DNA of 64,000 nucleotides. It comes from Flectonema sp. DT1601 (Eukaryota > Euglenozoa > Diplonemea > Diplonemida > Diplonemidae). The DNA lies in contig OZ025817.1 of NCBI GenBank assembly GCA_964019425.1, forward strand, positions 558,001 through 622,000. The letters run 5' to 3'. Made by a program: the position numbers and the translations under genes. Under the pieces are notes generated by a model. That model ran no database searches. It worked only from the letters and a program-made list of their open reading frames with translations, and was not told the DNA's origin. Shown here in pieces: positions 1 to 9,492 of the stretch; the stretch's first letter is position 1, and each line of letters begins with the position of its first letter.

Positions 1-630
1 AATGATTTATCTGGGAAGAATACTGCAGGTCTTTGCACAAAAAAATAAAAGTATTGTCACCATGAAACAGGAGGCGTTGAACATTTGCCTGGTTTCTTTC
101 GTGGAGGCCACGTGAACGTAGTTGAGTACCTCTTGCCTACGCTACCGTAACAGTGAAAAACAGCTGTAAATTAAAATAAATGTGAAAAAATAAAATAAAA
201 ATAAAGGTTAACAGTGGACGAACCCGACGTAAGGCTTTCCTAGACTACTCGAGTCTTCAGCGGTCCGCTCGGTGATAGCAGCCTAGGAAGGACAAGCTCA
301 CCCATCTGCCTGGAGACCATTCAAATTGGTTCGCTCTAAATTGGCGACCTGAACGATCTACCCTATCGCTGCGATTGCCACTGAGGGGAAGGGGGTGGGG
401 AATACCAAATGGGGTTGGGATTCTGATAGACTATGACCCAGTCAAGGGAATAAGAACACTGCAATGCAATCAAATATTTAATTCCAACTAACAAACACTT
501 GTCAAGAGTGTGTGAGCGAACACACATCTTCTTTTCTGAAAACATCATCAAATAAAAGATAAATTAAATACCTTGAAATAAAACAAAGGGAACAACGCGC
601 ACACTAAAAACAACACTAATGTGACTTATG
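1..630. other. 3' flank of LRR gene copy A, no gene seen
   Basis: No convincing coding region. From about 500 to 630 the sequence is nearly the same as the 3' flank of LRR copies B, C and D. Positions 384-488 hold a partial copy of the ~150-bp direct repeat R that flanks copies B and C. Left of 384 the sequence is unique in the window and more GC-rich than usual; I do not recognise it. Confidence 0.6.
384..488 (+). repeat. Direct repeat R, partial copy 1
   Basis: About 105 bp starting GGGGAAGGGGGTGGGG and ending near CAAATATTTAATTC. It matches the right two thirds of the fuller R copies at 10237-10386, 12531-12682 and 15739-15890 with few differences. It lies just beyond the 3' end of LRR copy A, as R lies beyond the 3' end of copy B. 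Confidence 0.85.
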
Positions 631-1878
631 TCATTTCAAATTCCTTATGCTCTTATGCAGTTCGTCTCTGTTAATGGATGAACAACCTTCTAGGAAACAA
701 CTTCCAACGGATCCCACATTCATGAGAGAAAAATCCAAGGAAGTAAGTGATGAACAATCACTTAGAAAATTGTTTCCAACAGCTGAAACATTGCTGAGGC
801 TTGATAAGTCCAGAGATATGAGGGATGAACAATAAATGAGAAAATTGTCTCTAACAGTTGAAACATTGCTGAGGCTTGATAAGTCAACAGATGTGAGGGA
901 TGAACAACCAAAAAGAAAATTGTTTCCAACAGCTGAAACATTGATGAGACTTGATAAGTCCAGAGATATGAGGGATGAACAATAAATGAGAAAATTGTCT
1001 CCAACAGCTGAAACATTGCTGAGGCTTGATAAGTCAACAGATGTGAGGGATGAACACCTATGTAGAAAATTGCTTCCAACAGCTGAAACATTGCTGAGAC
1101 TTATCAAGTTAACAGATGTCAGGGATGAACAAGAAAAAAGAAAATAGTTTCCAACAACTGAAACATTTCTAAGACTTGATAAGTCAACAGATGTGAGGGA
1201 TGTACAATTACATAAAAAACTGTCTCCAACAGCTGAAACATTGCTGAGACCTGATAAGTCAGCAGATGTGAGGGATGAACAATTACCTAGAAAACTGTCT
1301 CCAACAGCTGAAACATTGCTGAGACCTGATAAGTCTACGGATGTCAGTGATTCGCAATATTTGAGGAAATTATTACCAACAGATGTGACGTATTGAAGAC
1401 CAGGCAGACTGACCTTTATAATCTCACAAGATGATAAGAAATCATCCGAAACGGTCGTGACTGAGGGTTCAGAGTTGCTGAATGAGATGTTCGTAACATC
1501 ATCCGATAACCACTCACTGTTATTAAACTGAAGACAGCCATCCACAGCGAATGTGGGAGTATCAAGGCAGAAAAACCCGTCCTGATCCCGTTCTCCTCGT
1601 AGGAATGCCTTCGCTCTCTTTGCAGCATCTGTGAACCATTCCAATCCAAACAAGCGCACCACCGATGCATCCAACAGCGAGCCGTCCTCCACTCCGTACG
1701 ACACCAGTCGACTACCTGCTCGAAGCCGCGATCCTGCGAGAGAAAGCTCAAGAAAGTCACCATCAGTACCCCACTCATCAGCTGCAACCTGCAATGCATC
1801 CTTCACGAGCGACTCTCCAGTAGCTGTGAAAACAACGTCAGGAAATCCTGTGTCTGGGAACGTAACCGAGAGTTGCAT
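631..1878 (-). CDS. UBL-LRR family protein, copy A
   Basis: An intact 415-residue ORF. Residues 1-78 read like a ubiquitin fold: the start MQLSVTFPD, an LELSLAGSRLRAGSRL stretch aligning with the ubiquitin QRLIFAGKQLEDGRTL region, and an end VVRLFG. A linker of about 70 residues follows, then 11 BspA-type (LRR_5-like) repeats of 25 residues with the core SLTSVDLSSLSNVSAVG and a variable xxFLxxC cassette, ending in a short C-terminal cap. No signal peptide or membrane segment is visible, so I infer a cytosolic or nuclear protein. Copy A is the shortest member and is separated from B-D by four host genes. It shares the N-terminal variant DAAKRAK with copy D, against DDAKRAK in B and C. Specific function unknown; protein or ligand binding is inferred from LRR architecture. 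Confidence 0.9.
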   Translation of the reverse strand: MQLSVTFPDTGFPDVVFTATGESLVKDALQVAADEWGTDGDFLELSLAGSRLRAGSRLVSYGVEDGSLLDASVVRLFGLEWFTDAAKRAKAFLRGERDQDGFFCLDTPTFAVDGCLQFNNSEWLSDDVTNISFSNSEPSVTTVSDDFLSSCEIIKVSLPGLQYVTSVGNNFLKYCESLTSVDLSGLSNVSAVGDSFLGNCSSLTSADLSGLSNVSAVGDSFLCNCTSLTSVDLSSLRNVSVVGNYFLFSCSSLTSVNLISLSNVSAVGSNFLHRCSSLTSVDLSSLSNVSAVGDNFLIYCSSLISLDLSSLINVSAVGNNFLFGCSSLTSVDLSSLSNVSTVRDNFLIYCSSLISLDLSSLSNVSAVGNNFLSDCSSLTSLDFSLMNVGSVGSCFLEGCSSINRDELHKSIRNLK

Positions 1879-2052
1879 TTTACCTCACTTGAGTAACCTA
1901 CGAAATGTGATGATGAATGGCTTGGAGTATGATGAGATTAACACCACTGGGGTTCTGATAATGTCATCCCCGCTGTTAGTAAAAAATGATAATTAAGTTT
2001 CGCTTTAAAAGAAGAAACAGACAAATCAAAAACAAACAGTGGCTGACTTAAG

Positions 2053-2163
2053 CTAAACAACACAGTGATTGCGGTGACAAGTTCCGTCAATCAGTTTCTG
2101 GGTATACCTGTTGTAAAAGATGAGGTGAAGTTTTTCTCTGGATTCTTTGAGGTGGTTCGACAT
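2053..2163 (-). pseudogene. AZUL-like N-terminal fragment of a possible HECT-type E3 ligase
   Basis: A 36-codon ORF starts at 2163 and contains YTQKLIDGTCHRNHC. This resembles the start of the AZUL zinc-binding domain of UBE3A-type ligases, whose pattern is Y..QL..GC followed by spaced cysteines. It stops just before the breakpoint at about 2036, where the duplicated flank of LRR copy A begins. I therefore infer the 5' end of a host gene truncated when copy A arrived. The similarity is short, only two of the expected cysteines are present, and no clear AG acceptor sits directly upstream. It could be chance. Confidence 0.35.
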
Positions 2164-2236
2164 TATGAAAATAGAAATTTTCGTCGATTTTCGGGGGGTG
2201 TAAATACAAAAAAAAACGACATCTGAAAAATACAGT

Positions 2237-3388
2237 TTACTCTATGAGATACTTTACCAACACCTTCCTAGTTCCCGGTTCGTATCTTCCGACTTCTGAT
2301 GTCAAGAGAAGAATCAATTCAACACCAGTAGCCTTACAATAAACGTTATTCGTATTAAAGAAGAATGGAGGCATTCCACTTGGACAACGAGAATGAACCC
2401 GAAATGACTGTGGCAGAGTAGCTAAAACACCAGGGAAAGGTTCATGTCGCTTTAGAAGAACGTGTGTAAGTTCTTGTCTTGCGATAAGATCAGAGGGACA
2501 GAGAATACAGTAACCTCCTGATGGGGTTAATTCTCGGAGTTGGTTTTTATCAACATCAGCATCGAATGGAATGACAGGTTGGAAAATAAAAATACAAAGA
2601 GTTGACTCACTCACTGCCATATTCTCATAGATGTCATCTAGTCTGATGCACTCATACGAAACGTTTTCAGTTGATATGTCTTCAGGTGCGTCAAACGGAA
2701 CTAACCAAAAACTATTATTAATTTTTCGTAATTCTGTTCGGATATAAATAGTTAGAACAACGTCTTTAGAGCATAAACACGCCATACCTTCGAGTATGTC
2801 GTGTAATTCTTTCAGAGTTGGATTGGCAATGTAAAGAACAATATACTTACAATTCTTAAATAATTGTATCAGTGGAGCGTCGTCATCTTTATTTTGTGAA
2901 ATAATCAAACAGACCTTTGCCTTCATTGGCCAACATGGTAATGGACAAGAAGTAAGATGCGTGTCATTGCCATCGAGGTTTTCATGTAATCGTAGTAGCC
3001 TTGTATAAGGAAGGATGTCAACATTTGGACCAAATATCTGTGACAGTAGTATTTCTTGCATTCTAGTTGATAATTTTGATAATTCCTTCACAGAGGGCGC
3101 TAAGTGTTCTTCACCGTATTTCGCCAAAGCTTCTTTCAATTCATTTGTAGTCAAAACTAATTTAGTACGCAGTACTTTTATTACGCTAAGCGTCTTAATG
3201 CGTCGTGAGATACCTCTCCAAAAACCTTGAATGGCTTTGGCAGCTATTTCTCTTTGAGCGTATTCACGATGAGTTGTTTTTACTTTTGAATATTCAGATT
3301 TTATCAAATTATTCAATCTCAGAAGTTCTTCTTCTGTCTCTCTTGTGCAGTAGTCGATGTCAACAGGCCAGTATTGTTGTTGAAGCAT
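2237..3388 (-). CDS. IQ-motif protein of unknown function
   Basis: A 383-residue protein. I start it at the ATG at 3388 (MLQQQYWPVD) because a pyrimidine tract ending in TTTTACAG lies 8 nt upstream; the open frame extends to 3511 but that part lies before the splice acceptor. Residues about 38-60 hold a single IQ motif (AIQGFWRGISRR) preceded by a charged helical stretch, so calmodulin or a related EF-hand protein is the likely partner. The rest (about 60-383) has mixed alpha/beta character with no motif I recognise. No signal peptide or membrane segment. The next gene downstream is the truncated AZUL fragment and LRR copy A. Euglenozoan IQ proteins are often cytoskeletal or flagellar, but nothing here decides that. 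Confidence 0.85.
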   Translation of the reverse strand: MLQQQYWPVDIDYCTRETEEELLRLNNLIKSEYSKVKTTHREYAQREIAAKAIQGFWRGISRRIKTLSVIKVLRTKLVLTTNELKEALAKYGEEHLAPSVKELSKLSTRMQEILLSQIFGPNVDILPYTRLLRLHENLDGNDTHLTSCPLPCWPMKAKVCLIISQNKDDDAPLIQLFKNCKYIVLYIANPTLKELHDILEGMACLCSKDVVLTIYIRTELRKINNSFWLVPFDAPEDISTENVSYECIRLDDIYENMAVSESTLCIFIFQPVIPFDADVDKNQLRELTPSGGYCILCPSDLIARQELTHVLLKRHEPFPGVLATLPQSFRVHSRCPSGMPPFFFNTNNVYCKATGVELILLLTSEVGRYEPGTRKVLVKYLIE

Positions 3389-3728
3389 TTTTTTGTCTGT
3401 AAAAAAAAGAAAAGGGAAATGAGTAAACTTATACGATAAAACAGTTCCCAACCTTTGGCTTGGCAAACTACTTGTCGAATCGTTCTCTAGGTTTGCTGAA
3501 AAATAGCACATGAATGAAAAAATCGATCTTTCCTTTTTTTTTTTTTTGTTGTTGTTGCTTTTCCTTCCTTAGTTCTAATCGCGATGTTCTTACCGAACAC
3601 CAATTACAAATACAATCGGGTATTTGTTGACAACGTTAACCTGCAAATTGATCAGAACCAATCTGTAAAGAAGTGGGCTGTTCTTTCAAAGCTAAAAGAT
3701 TATAAACTTACCGAAGAAAATGATATCT

Positions 3729-5006
3729 TTACTTCTTAAAAAGCTGTTCAATAGAAACTGCTGCTCCTTTCATTGGAATGTAAACCATTCGAAATGGTTC
3801 AGCGATTAAGTACTCTTCAGATTTGTCTAATTCAATCCAGCCTTTCTTTATTAACTCCCTCCAGATGAATTCTAATTCAGATGGGAAATCTTTAGGCATT
3901 GGTACAGTTGCCTGTTGTGTGTTGTTGTTGTGTGTTTTGTTTTTTTTGTCACGCAAACATAGGATTTCAACATACCCAGAAGTCTATTAGCCAGTCATCG
4001 TATTCTTTCCCACGCACAGATCGACAGCCTTCCATATCGATGCAGATTTTTGCCAACTTTCCATCTAAGCCAGATTTGTATGCGTCAAAGCTTTTCCATC
4101 GGTTATACTGTCCGTATCTGTTTTATTTTAGTTTTTTATTGTTTCTACTGTGTTGAACGCAGACAGAATCCGGGGAAAATGAATCATGATTATACAACGT
4201 CGGTACAACAAAAGAAAACTCACATACAACATGTAAGATACCACAAGTGCAACAGCAGCAAACAACGCCTTTGACATAGTGAAAGCAAATTTAAGTTGTT
4301 CTATTTCTTTTGTGTTAAGTCTTTTTACAATTGATAAAGCTAATCTATTAATAGGTCCCATATTCGTGAGCCAGACGTCGTGAGTTTCCCGCATTCGCTG
4401 AGTAGAACTGACACTGCGCTTGATTACTACTGATGGTGATTTTTTAAGTTGAATGGCAGGAGCTTTATTACCATATACGTCAGGAGGAGCTCCCAAGCTC
4501 CACTCACCAGAAGGCCACCAGTGAGCTGGTCCGGCATCAACGAATGTCCAGACTGGTTTAGGACCCTGTCCGGCAACTGGAGCATCTTCACTTGAGACTT
4601 TTCCCCGAAGGATGTCGGCTTGCTTTTGCATTTTCTTTATTGTATCATCTTCGAACCCTTCTTCTCCAAATAAACCAGTCATCTTTCTACGAGGTTTTAC
4701 AGGTTGTATTTCCTTAGCATCCGTCACATTTTGAGATACTTTTGTTCCATCTGGAACCTGATCGGTCTCACTATTCTCAGATTTAATTCTTTTTTTTTTC
4801 CTAAAAAGTGATTCAGGTAGTACTTTCTTAGCCTTCGGATCTTTTTTTATTTCTTCTTCCCCGTCTTCCTTATTTGATATAGTGTTATTTTTTAACGATG
4901 ATGAGGTGTTTTCGTTTTTTTCACTGATTGGAGGTTTATTTAGTTTCGCACTTTTAACAGAATTCGAACACCATCGGGAGGCCACCAACCGAGTACGCCA
5001 CGACAT
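3729..5006 (-). CDS. Mitochondrial inner-membrane-type protein, three exons
   Basis: I assemble three exons: 5006-4228, 4117-3976 and 3911-3729, giving 367 residues. Both junctions keep the frame. The introns are 110 nt (GTATGTGAG...AACAG) and 64 nt (GTATGTTG...CAACAG). The N-terminus MSWRTRLVASRWCSNSVK is a basic, acid-free presequence typical of mitochondrial import. Residues about 25-120 are charged and probably disordered. A Trp-rich segment (HWWPSGEWSLGAPPDVYG) lies near residue 165, and one membrane helix (FAAVALVVSYMLYG) near 245-262 spans the first junction. The C-terminal 105 residues look globular. I do not recognise the family; an accessory subunit of a respiratory complex is plausible by architecture only. 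An AG acceptor lies 12 nt before the ATG. Confidence 0.8.
4118..4227 (-). other. Cis-intron 1 of the mitochondrial protein gene
   Basis: 110 nt from GTATGTGAG to AAAACAG. Unspliced, the frame reads into an unrelated tail and a stop; spliced, the phase is kept and the membrane helix continues. The intron contains the 20-mer GGATTCTGTCTGCGTTCAAC (complement of 4152-4171), which recurs exactly near 58129-58148. Confidence 0.8.
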
Positions 5007-5542
5007 ATATATGACCTCCTTAAGTAAAAGAATGATATTTCACACAGTAACTATGATGTCAACATATAACGTTTGTTACAGAAGACTAATTTGAGAACAA
5101 GAGAAAAAAAAAAGAGATCAGCACCCTGTGAGAATAATCAAAAACTGTTCTTTGCGTGCATCATAATCAGCAGTTTCTTACTAAAAATCCAACTGAAAAC
5201 GACAATAACAAAAAAAAAAAAAAAAAAAAAGACGCGGATTTTAAGGGGAAAAAAAAGAAAAACAATATATTCGAATTATCAACCCTTGGCTGAGAATAAC
5301 ATAACACGCAAATCGTCAGGCTTCAGTACAGAGCAATGACCATTGATTAGAAAAGAATATGAGACACAATGAACACTCGATAGTTTCACGTAAAGATTCA
5401 TAAGTCATTTCTCATCAAAAAGAGAGGAAGAAAAGAAAAACGCACGCAAAATAGAAAAAGATACGCACCGACCAATGGAGAGAGAACAGATATAAACTGA
5501 AGACATAATAAAACTTAATCTAACAAGAATTCCAATCACAAC

Positions 5543-7523
5543 TCAATGATGTATAGCAACCTTAACATCATTGGTGATTGCTTCAATGTGACCTTCGTGT
5601 GCAGAGTCTAAGACACGAAGTATCTCATCACGTCTCTCAGAATCGAACAATTTAGGAATTAAATATTTCCTAGTTGGGACAATCGACACCACGATAACCG
5701 AAAACAGTAAAGCTGCCGGTGATAAGTTGACACCCCAACACAGAGCAAGTAAGACTAACTGTGACAATGTCCATTTATGAATATCAGAGAGAGATATGGA
5801 AGAGTATTTCAACGGTATCGTCTTAGCTGATTTAAAAAAACAACCAAGTCGTTCAAACAATTGCGTATCGAGCAGTCCGGCAACTCCCACAAATATTAAG
5901 ATCCCGTCAATACATGCTTTGGGAATTTTTTCTAATACCCCTGGGATGGTGATTGGTATCCCTATCATCAAATACATTAAAAACGGAGCCAATCTATTTT
6001 CATAATTCTTTCGAACGCTACCATCTTCATTATACACCGTTACTGATCTAACAAACTGAGGACTGTGAGGCAACGATCCAGTCACAAATGGCAATCCCAA
6101 TGAAGGAGCAAAAACATTAAATAATCCCATACAAAGAAACGAACTGTGATAATAGGCCCCCTTTGAACTTTTCATTTCAGGTAATTGAGTGTACAATGAT
6201 GATACATTTTGATCCATATAAAAAAAGAACATGATAGGTGCCGCTGAACCAGCTGCTAAAGGAAAAAACCACCAATCAACATTACTAAAATCAACTATCC
6301 ATTTTCTACCAGTTTCTGTTGGTTCAAAAATTGTTTTCGGCATTTCTACTCTATCAACAGAAATGTCAGAACCGAACATTTCTGTGTATGATACAGCTAT
6401 CGTTATGAAGACAGCTATTGTCACCGCGTAGTCGGCTATGAGTTCTCTTATTCTGGGAGTGAATACCTTCCACGAAGTTGCAGTATTTAATACCATCGAA
6501 ATACCAAACGTACACAGAGATAATATTAGTAAGTAGAAACTCTTCTTCGTGGCATCTTCATTTCCGATGTGAAAATTCTTTACTATATCCGCCACTCCAT
6601 CATGAATGTATATTGAGCAGACGAAGAATGCGAATATCTCGTGAGTATATCTGGTTAGGTATTTTATCCATCTCGTCATTTCGAAACCAGCCACGATAAT
6701 CATATACAAACCTACGAAGATACCTGGTTTAATTGTTGTTGGTTATTCGTTTTTCTCTTTTTCTGATGAAGGAACGAGGGAAAACTCTTATTTCCACAAA
6801 TATAGTTTCCGAAATCCAACTCATCACAAAAAAAAAAAAAAAAAAAAACCTCCTTCCCGGGATGAACAACAGGGTAGATTGTGGCGGAGGATCCACACAC
6901 ATGTGCCGTCTTTCAGACAAACCAGCCGTGTTCAGTGGTGTGACAGTATGGTTGTTTGTTGTGCTATTTCGGAAACTATTTTTGTGGAACTAAAGGTTTT
7001 CTAAAAAAAAAAAAAAAAAAAAAAAAAACATCACACCTGTTGCCCCGAGATATTGGTGAAAATCAACCTTAAATGTTTTCGAAAGAGAATAAAGTGTTGT
7101 AATAATTGCGGTGATAGGTCCTGTTGGACGAAGTACTAACATTGGCTGACAACCAAATAACGCGTGTAGCATCCCTGCCACTGAATTCATTATTAAGTAT
7201 TCTTCAGTTCCTATTTTCTGATCAGTATTATCCTGGATTATGACTCCCAAGGCAACAGTACTGAAAAACGTTGCAAAAAACATAAAAAGAGAGCTGCTTA
7301 TCGTCTTTAGCGTCAACCCATCTCTCAAATCAGAGATATAGTGTGGCAGCCTGCGTCGGTAGTCGTCGGCGACTCCTCCGAAAAAACATCCGATTCGAGT
7401 TAAGCCTTCTTCGCTAACAGAGAGGTTTCTTGGAACCATTGACGATCTGTTAGATATTACACTTTGGGATGTTCCAACGCTGTCATCATCTTTCACTATC
7501 GGTGTCCTCTCAGATGCTACCAT
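5543..7523 (-). CDS. SLC4-family anion transporter, Bor1-like, two exons
   Basis: Exons 7523-7037 and 6723-5543 join across a 313-nt intron (CAG|GTGTGATG...ACCAG|G) to give 555 residues without a frame break. The sequence belongs to the HCO3 cotransporter family: GCQPMLVLRPTGPITAI near residue 130 matches the signature of the first transport repeat, and residues after the junction (FEMTRWIKYLTRYTHEIFAF) match the helix-5/6 region of borate and bicarbonate exchangers. About 12-14 hydrophobic segments are present. The short N-terminus lacks the large cytoplasmic domain of animal AE proteins, so it resembles fungal and plant Bor1. Expected role: electroneutral or proton-coupled export of borate or bicarbonate across the plasma membrane. 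A strong CTCCTTTTTTCAG acceptor lies 13 nt before the ATG. Confidence 0.92.
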
Positions 7524-7535
7524 TTTTAATTATAT

Positions 7536-7562
7536 CTGAAAAAAGGAGAAAAAAAGAAAATA
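7536..7562 (-). promoter_or_regulatory. Probable trans-splice acceptor of the SLC4 gene
   Basis: On the minus strand a pyrimidine tract runs into TTTTTTCAG, with the ATG 13 nt further on. It is one of the clearest examples of the pattern seen before most genes here. It could be an acceptor of a 5'UTR cis-intron, but its repetition before nearly every gene favours spliced-leader addition. Confidence 0.6.
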
Positions 7563-7605
7563 CATTTTACTAAAATTTTTTTTTTAGAACAATCAATTTT
7601 AAGTG

Positions 7606-7638
<33 letters not shown>

Positions 7639-7944
7639 CACTACGAACCAGACAAGCTACCTCCCTGTTGCTGATTAAAATAAAAGTCATTCAAGTACTA
7701 CATTAGGTCATTTTATAACTGAATTAAATTAACCAAACCACACACGGTGTTAAGAATGTCTCATTTAGTAATTTTGAATCATTGGAGGAAATCGTTTTTT
7801 ACTCTTTTTTTGATTGTCAGTGCCAGTGATGTACCTGTTATTTAGCCTATCTATAAAGCAGTTGATTCGAGAAAGGCAAAATTGTAAGATTGAGGTAAAC
7901 CACAACAGTTATTTTCCATATCAAACATCACGTCTTTCTGATAT

Positions 7945-8847
7945 TTATAAAACGTATGTCGGTCCATCAGAGGAATTATCGTCATCAGAAGACTCGTCGC
8001 TGTCTTCTTCTAATTTACTTTTTTTGATTGCTGGTGTTGACTCTTCTCTTGTTCGTTTTTTAAGTGATGTGAGACTCTCATGATGTTCTCTTAGTAGGTT
8101 AAGTTGGTTATCTATATGAGACAGTACTTTTGTTGATAATTCTTTTTTAATGTTTGAAAGTCTTCCAATGAAGTGATCTGAATTCGATAAGAAAGTTTCG
8201 ACATATCCAGACATTTGATGAAGCTCTTCATCAGTTCCGGATATCTCACGAGATTTAAGTTTTAAATATTGCTTGTCGAAGTCTTGTTTTATATTGTTGC
8301 ATCTTCCGAGTAAAATTCCAGCTTCTCTCCATTCCTCATCAGTTGCCTGAAGACCTTCATGCAACCAACCACAGTGACTATGGTTTGCTACTTTGTTGCT
8401 GAGGATGTTTTTTATACTGTTAAACCAATGTTTTGGAACATAAGGGTTTCCACTTAGTTGCTTTGATACATCATAAAGAGCTCTGTGCAATATCTGTGAG
8501 TGATCACGATGTAGTCTTTGTAGTAAAGTAGTCGATAGTCGGGGTAATAAATTAGCGAAACTAGTTGACAAACTCGGTGAAGACACACTACACATCATTA
8601 TAACATCTCCAGCAACGAATAACAGCTGAGGTATTTTCTTTGGTTCTGCTCTAAGGACTTCTCTTTTCCAAACTTGAACGATTGTTTTTTCCTGAGCTTT
8701 GTGGTAGCTGATCCACTCTGCTGCATCTTTTCTGCTTTCGACGTCATCCATCTTTTTTAATACCGCCTCTAACATTTTTGCATTGAATTGCTCTCTGTTT
8801 TCTAGTAGACCTCTCTTCTGAACGTCAGCTTCTACAACGTCACACAT
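7945..8847 (-). CDS. CID-domain RNA polymerase II CTD-binding protein (Rtt103/RPRD1-like)
   Basis: 300 residues. Residues about 20-140 match the CID (RPR) fold: AAEWISYHKAQEKTIVQVW, then QLLFVAGDVIMMC and a helix ending in LLQRLHRDHSQILHRALYDV, the same layout as RPRD1 and Rtt103. CID domains bind phosphorylated Pol II CTD and act in termination and 3'-end processing. Residues about 165-260 are helical and probably coiled coil. The C-terminus has a basic KKRTREESTPAIKKSK stretch, a likely nuclear signal, then an acidic Asp/Ser tail. A TTATTTCAG acceptor lies 20 nt before the ATG. The role is of interest because kinetoplastid Pol II lacks canonical CTD heptads; whether this organism has them cannot be seen here. 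Confidence 0.85.
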   Translation of the reverse strand: MCDVVEADVQKRGLLENREQFNAKMLEAVLKKMDDVESRKDAAEWISYHKAQEKTIVQVWKREVLRAEPKKIPQLLFVAGDVIMMCSVSSPSLSTSFANLLPRLSTTLLQRLHRDHSQILHRALYDVSKQLSGNPYVPKHWFNSIKNILSNKVANHSHCGWLHEGLQATDEEWREAGILLGRCNNIKQDFDKQYLKLKSREISGTDEELHQMSGYVETFLSNSDHFIGRLSNIKKELSTKVLSHIDNQLNLLREHHESLTSLKKRTREESTPAIKKSKLEEDSDESSDDDNSSDGPTYVL

Positions 8848-8937
8848 GTTGTTGTTAAGTATCTTTCTGAAATAATAAATTGAAAACTTCTTTTTTTCGC
8901 AAATGAATAATATGAGAGATTGAAGCGTTGCTTTTTT

Positions 8938-9010
8938 GATCCTTCGATGTCGGCTCTTCCTAACCTAGACAAGCAGAATTGTCTAAGGGTTGGATTGTTC
9001 ACCCACTAAC

Positions 9011-9054
<44 letters not shown>

Positions 9055-9070
9055 TTACCCTACTGATGGA
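8938..9070 (+). rRNA. LSU rRNA fragment, peptidyl-transferase end of domain V
   Basis: The plus strand carries the nearly universal LSU sequence GATCCTTCGATGTCGGCTCT and, 60 nt on, GAACGTGAGCTGGGTTTAGA followed by CCGTCGTGAGACAGGTTGGT and a TACTGATGG end. These correspond to the 3' part of domain V. The piece stops abruptly near 9070 and the rest of LSU rRNA is absent. It lies upstream of a piece that should precede it, in antisense to all protein genes. It could be a dispersed rDNA fragment, or a genuine separate rRNA gene piece, since euglenozoan LSU rRNA is naturally fragmented. The call of LSU origin is firm; function is open. Confidence 0.9.
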
Positions 9071-9211
9071 GAGAGACCCCCTCGGGGCGGTGTATGTCGA
9101 CAGCAATAAAATAAAACAAAAAATAGCATATCAAACAGATTTTAGGGAGGATTACTGTAAAATAAAATACATTACGATTACATAGAACAATAAACATTAC
9201 TTAGAGTAGTG

Positions 9212-9373
9212 TTATTCTTTATTTGGTTTGGTCTTAGCTGGTTGCTGAGTACTCTTTTCAGCAGTAGTGCATTCTTTCTCCGATTTTTTATTCGTCCACT
9301 TCGCCATCAATACTTCGATTCCACTTCCTTGAAGACATGTGAACTTGTTGTTTAGTGTTTGTACTGGAAATAG
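9212..9373 (-). pseudogene. Orphan 3' exon of an unidentified gene
   Basis: After a pyrimidine-rich acceptor (TTTTTTTATAG) the minus strand reads open for 53 codons: a compact part with LNNKFTCLQGSGIEVLMAKW, then a Lys/Thr/Gln-rich tail to a TAA at 9212. It looks like the last exon of a host gene. No matching 5' exon is visible between here and the LRR cluster, and antisense LSU rRNA lies directly upstream. I infer that the gene was cut by the rDNA or cluster insertion. Alternatively the upstream exon lies at a distance I could not identify, or the short ORF from the internal ATG (31 residues) is used alone. Confidence 0.4.
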
Positions 9374-9432
9374 CTATAAAAAAAACACATGTGAGAAGAA
9401 TGAAATACAGCAGTATTTCTCCAACAGTAGCG

Positions 9433-9492
9433 ACACAACCTTCACCAGCAATTCATCCCTAAAATGAATGATGCTAAAGATATCCAACCATA
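9433..9492 (+). repeat. Degenerate partial duplicate of LSU rRNA sequence
   Basis: TTCACCAGC...CCCTAAAATGAATGATGCT...CCATAGTCGG here is a diverged copy of CTCACCTGC...CCCGAAAATGGATGATGCT...CCATAGTCGG at 9522-9585. The ~90-bp tandem duplication at the edge of the rRNA piece suggests slippage or repeated capture and argues that this LSU copy is decaying. Confidence 0.7.

Noticed and set aside
240-370. GC-rich segment resembling a leader or primer-binding region of an LTR element (TGGCGACCTGAACG)
   Set aside because: Only a short look-alike; no long terminal repeat pair or recognisable coding region of such an element in the window.
2237-3511. Longer start at 3511 for the IQ protein
   Set aside because: The extra 41 residues include the pyrimidine tract and AG acceptor and would be spliced off; the internal ATG at 3388 fits the pattern of the other genes.
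6990-7523. SLC4 gene as two separate proteins
   Set aside because: Removing a GT-AG intron restores one continuous family-typical protein; the open-frame end of the first part is coded by the T tract of the intron.
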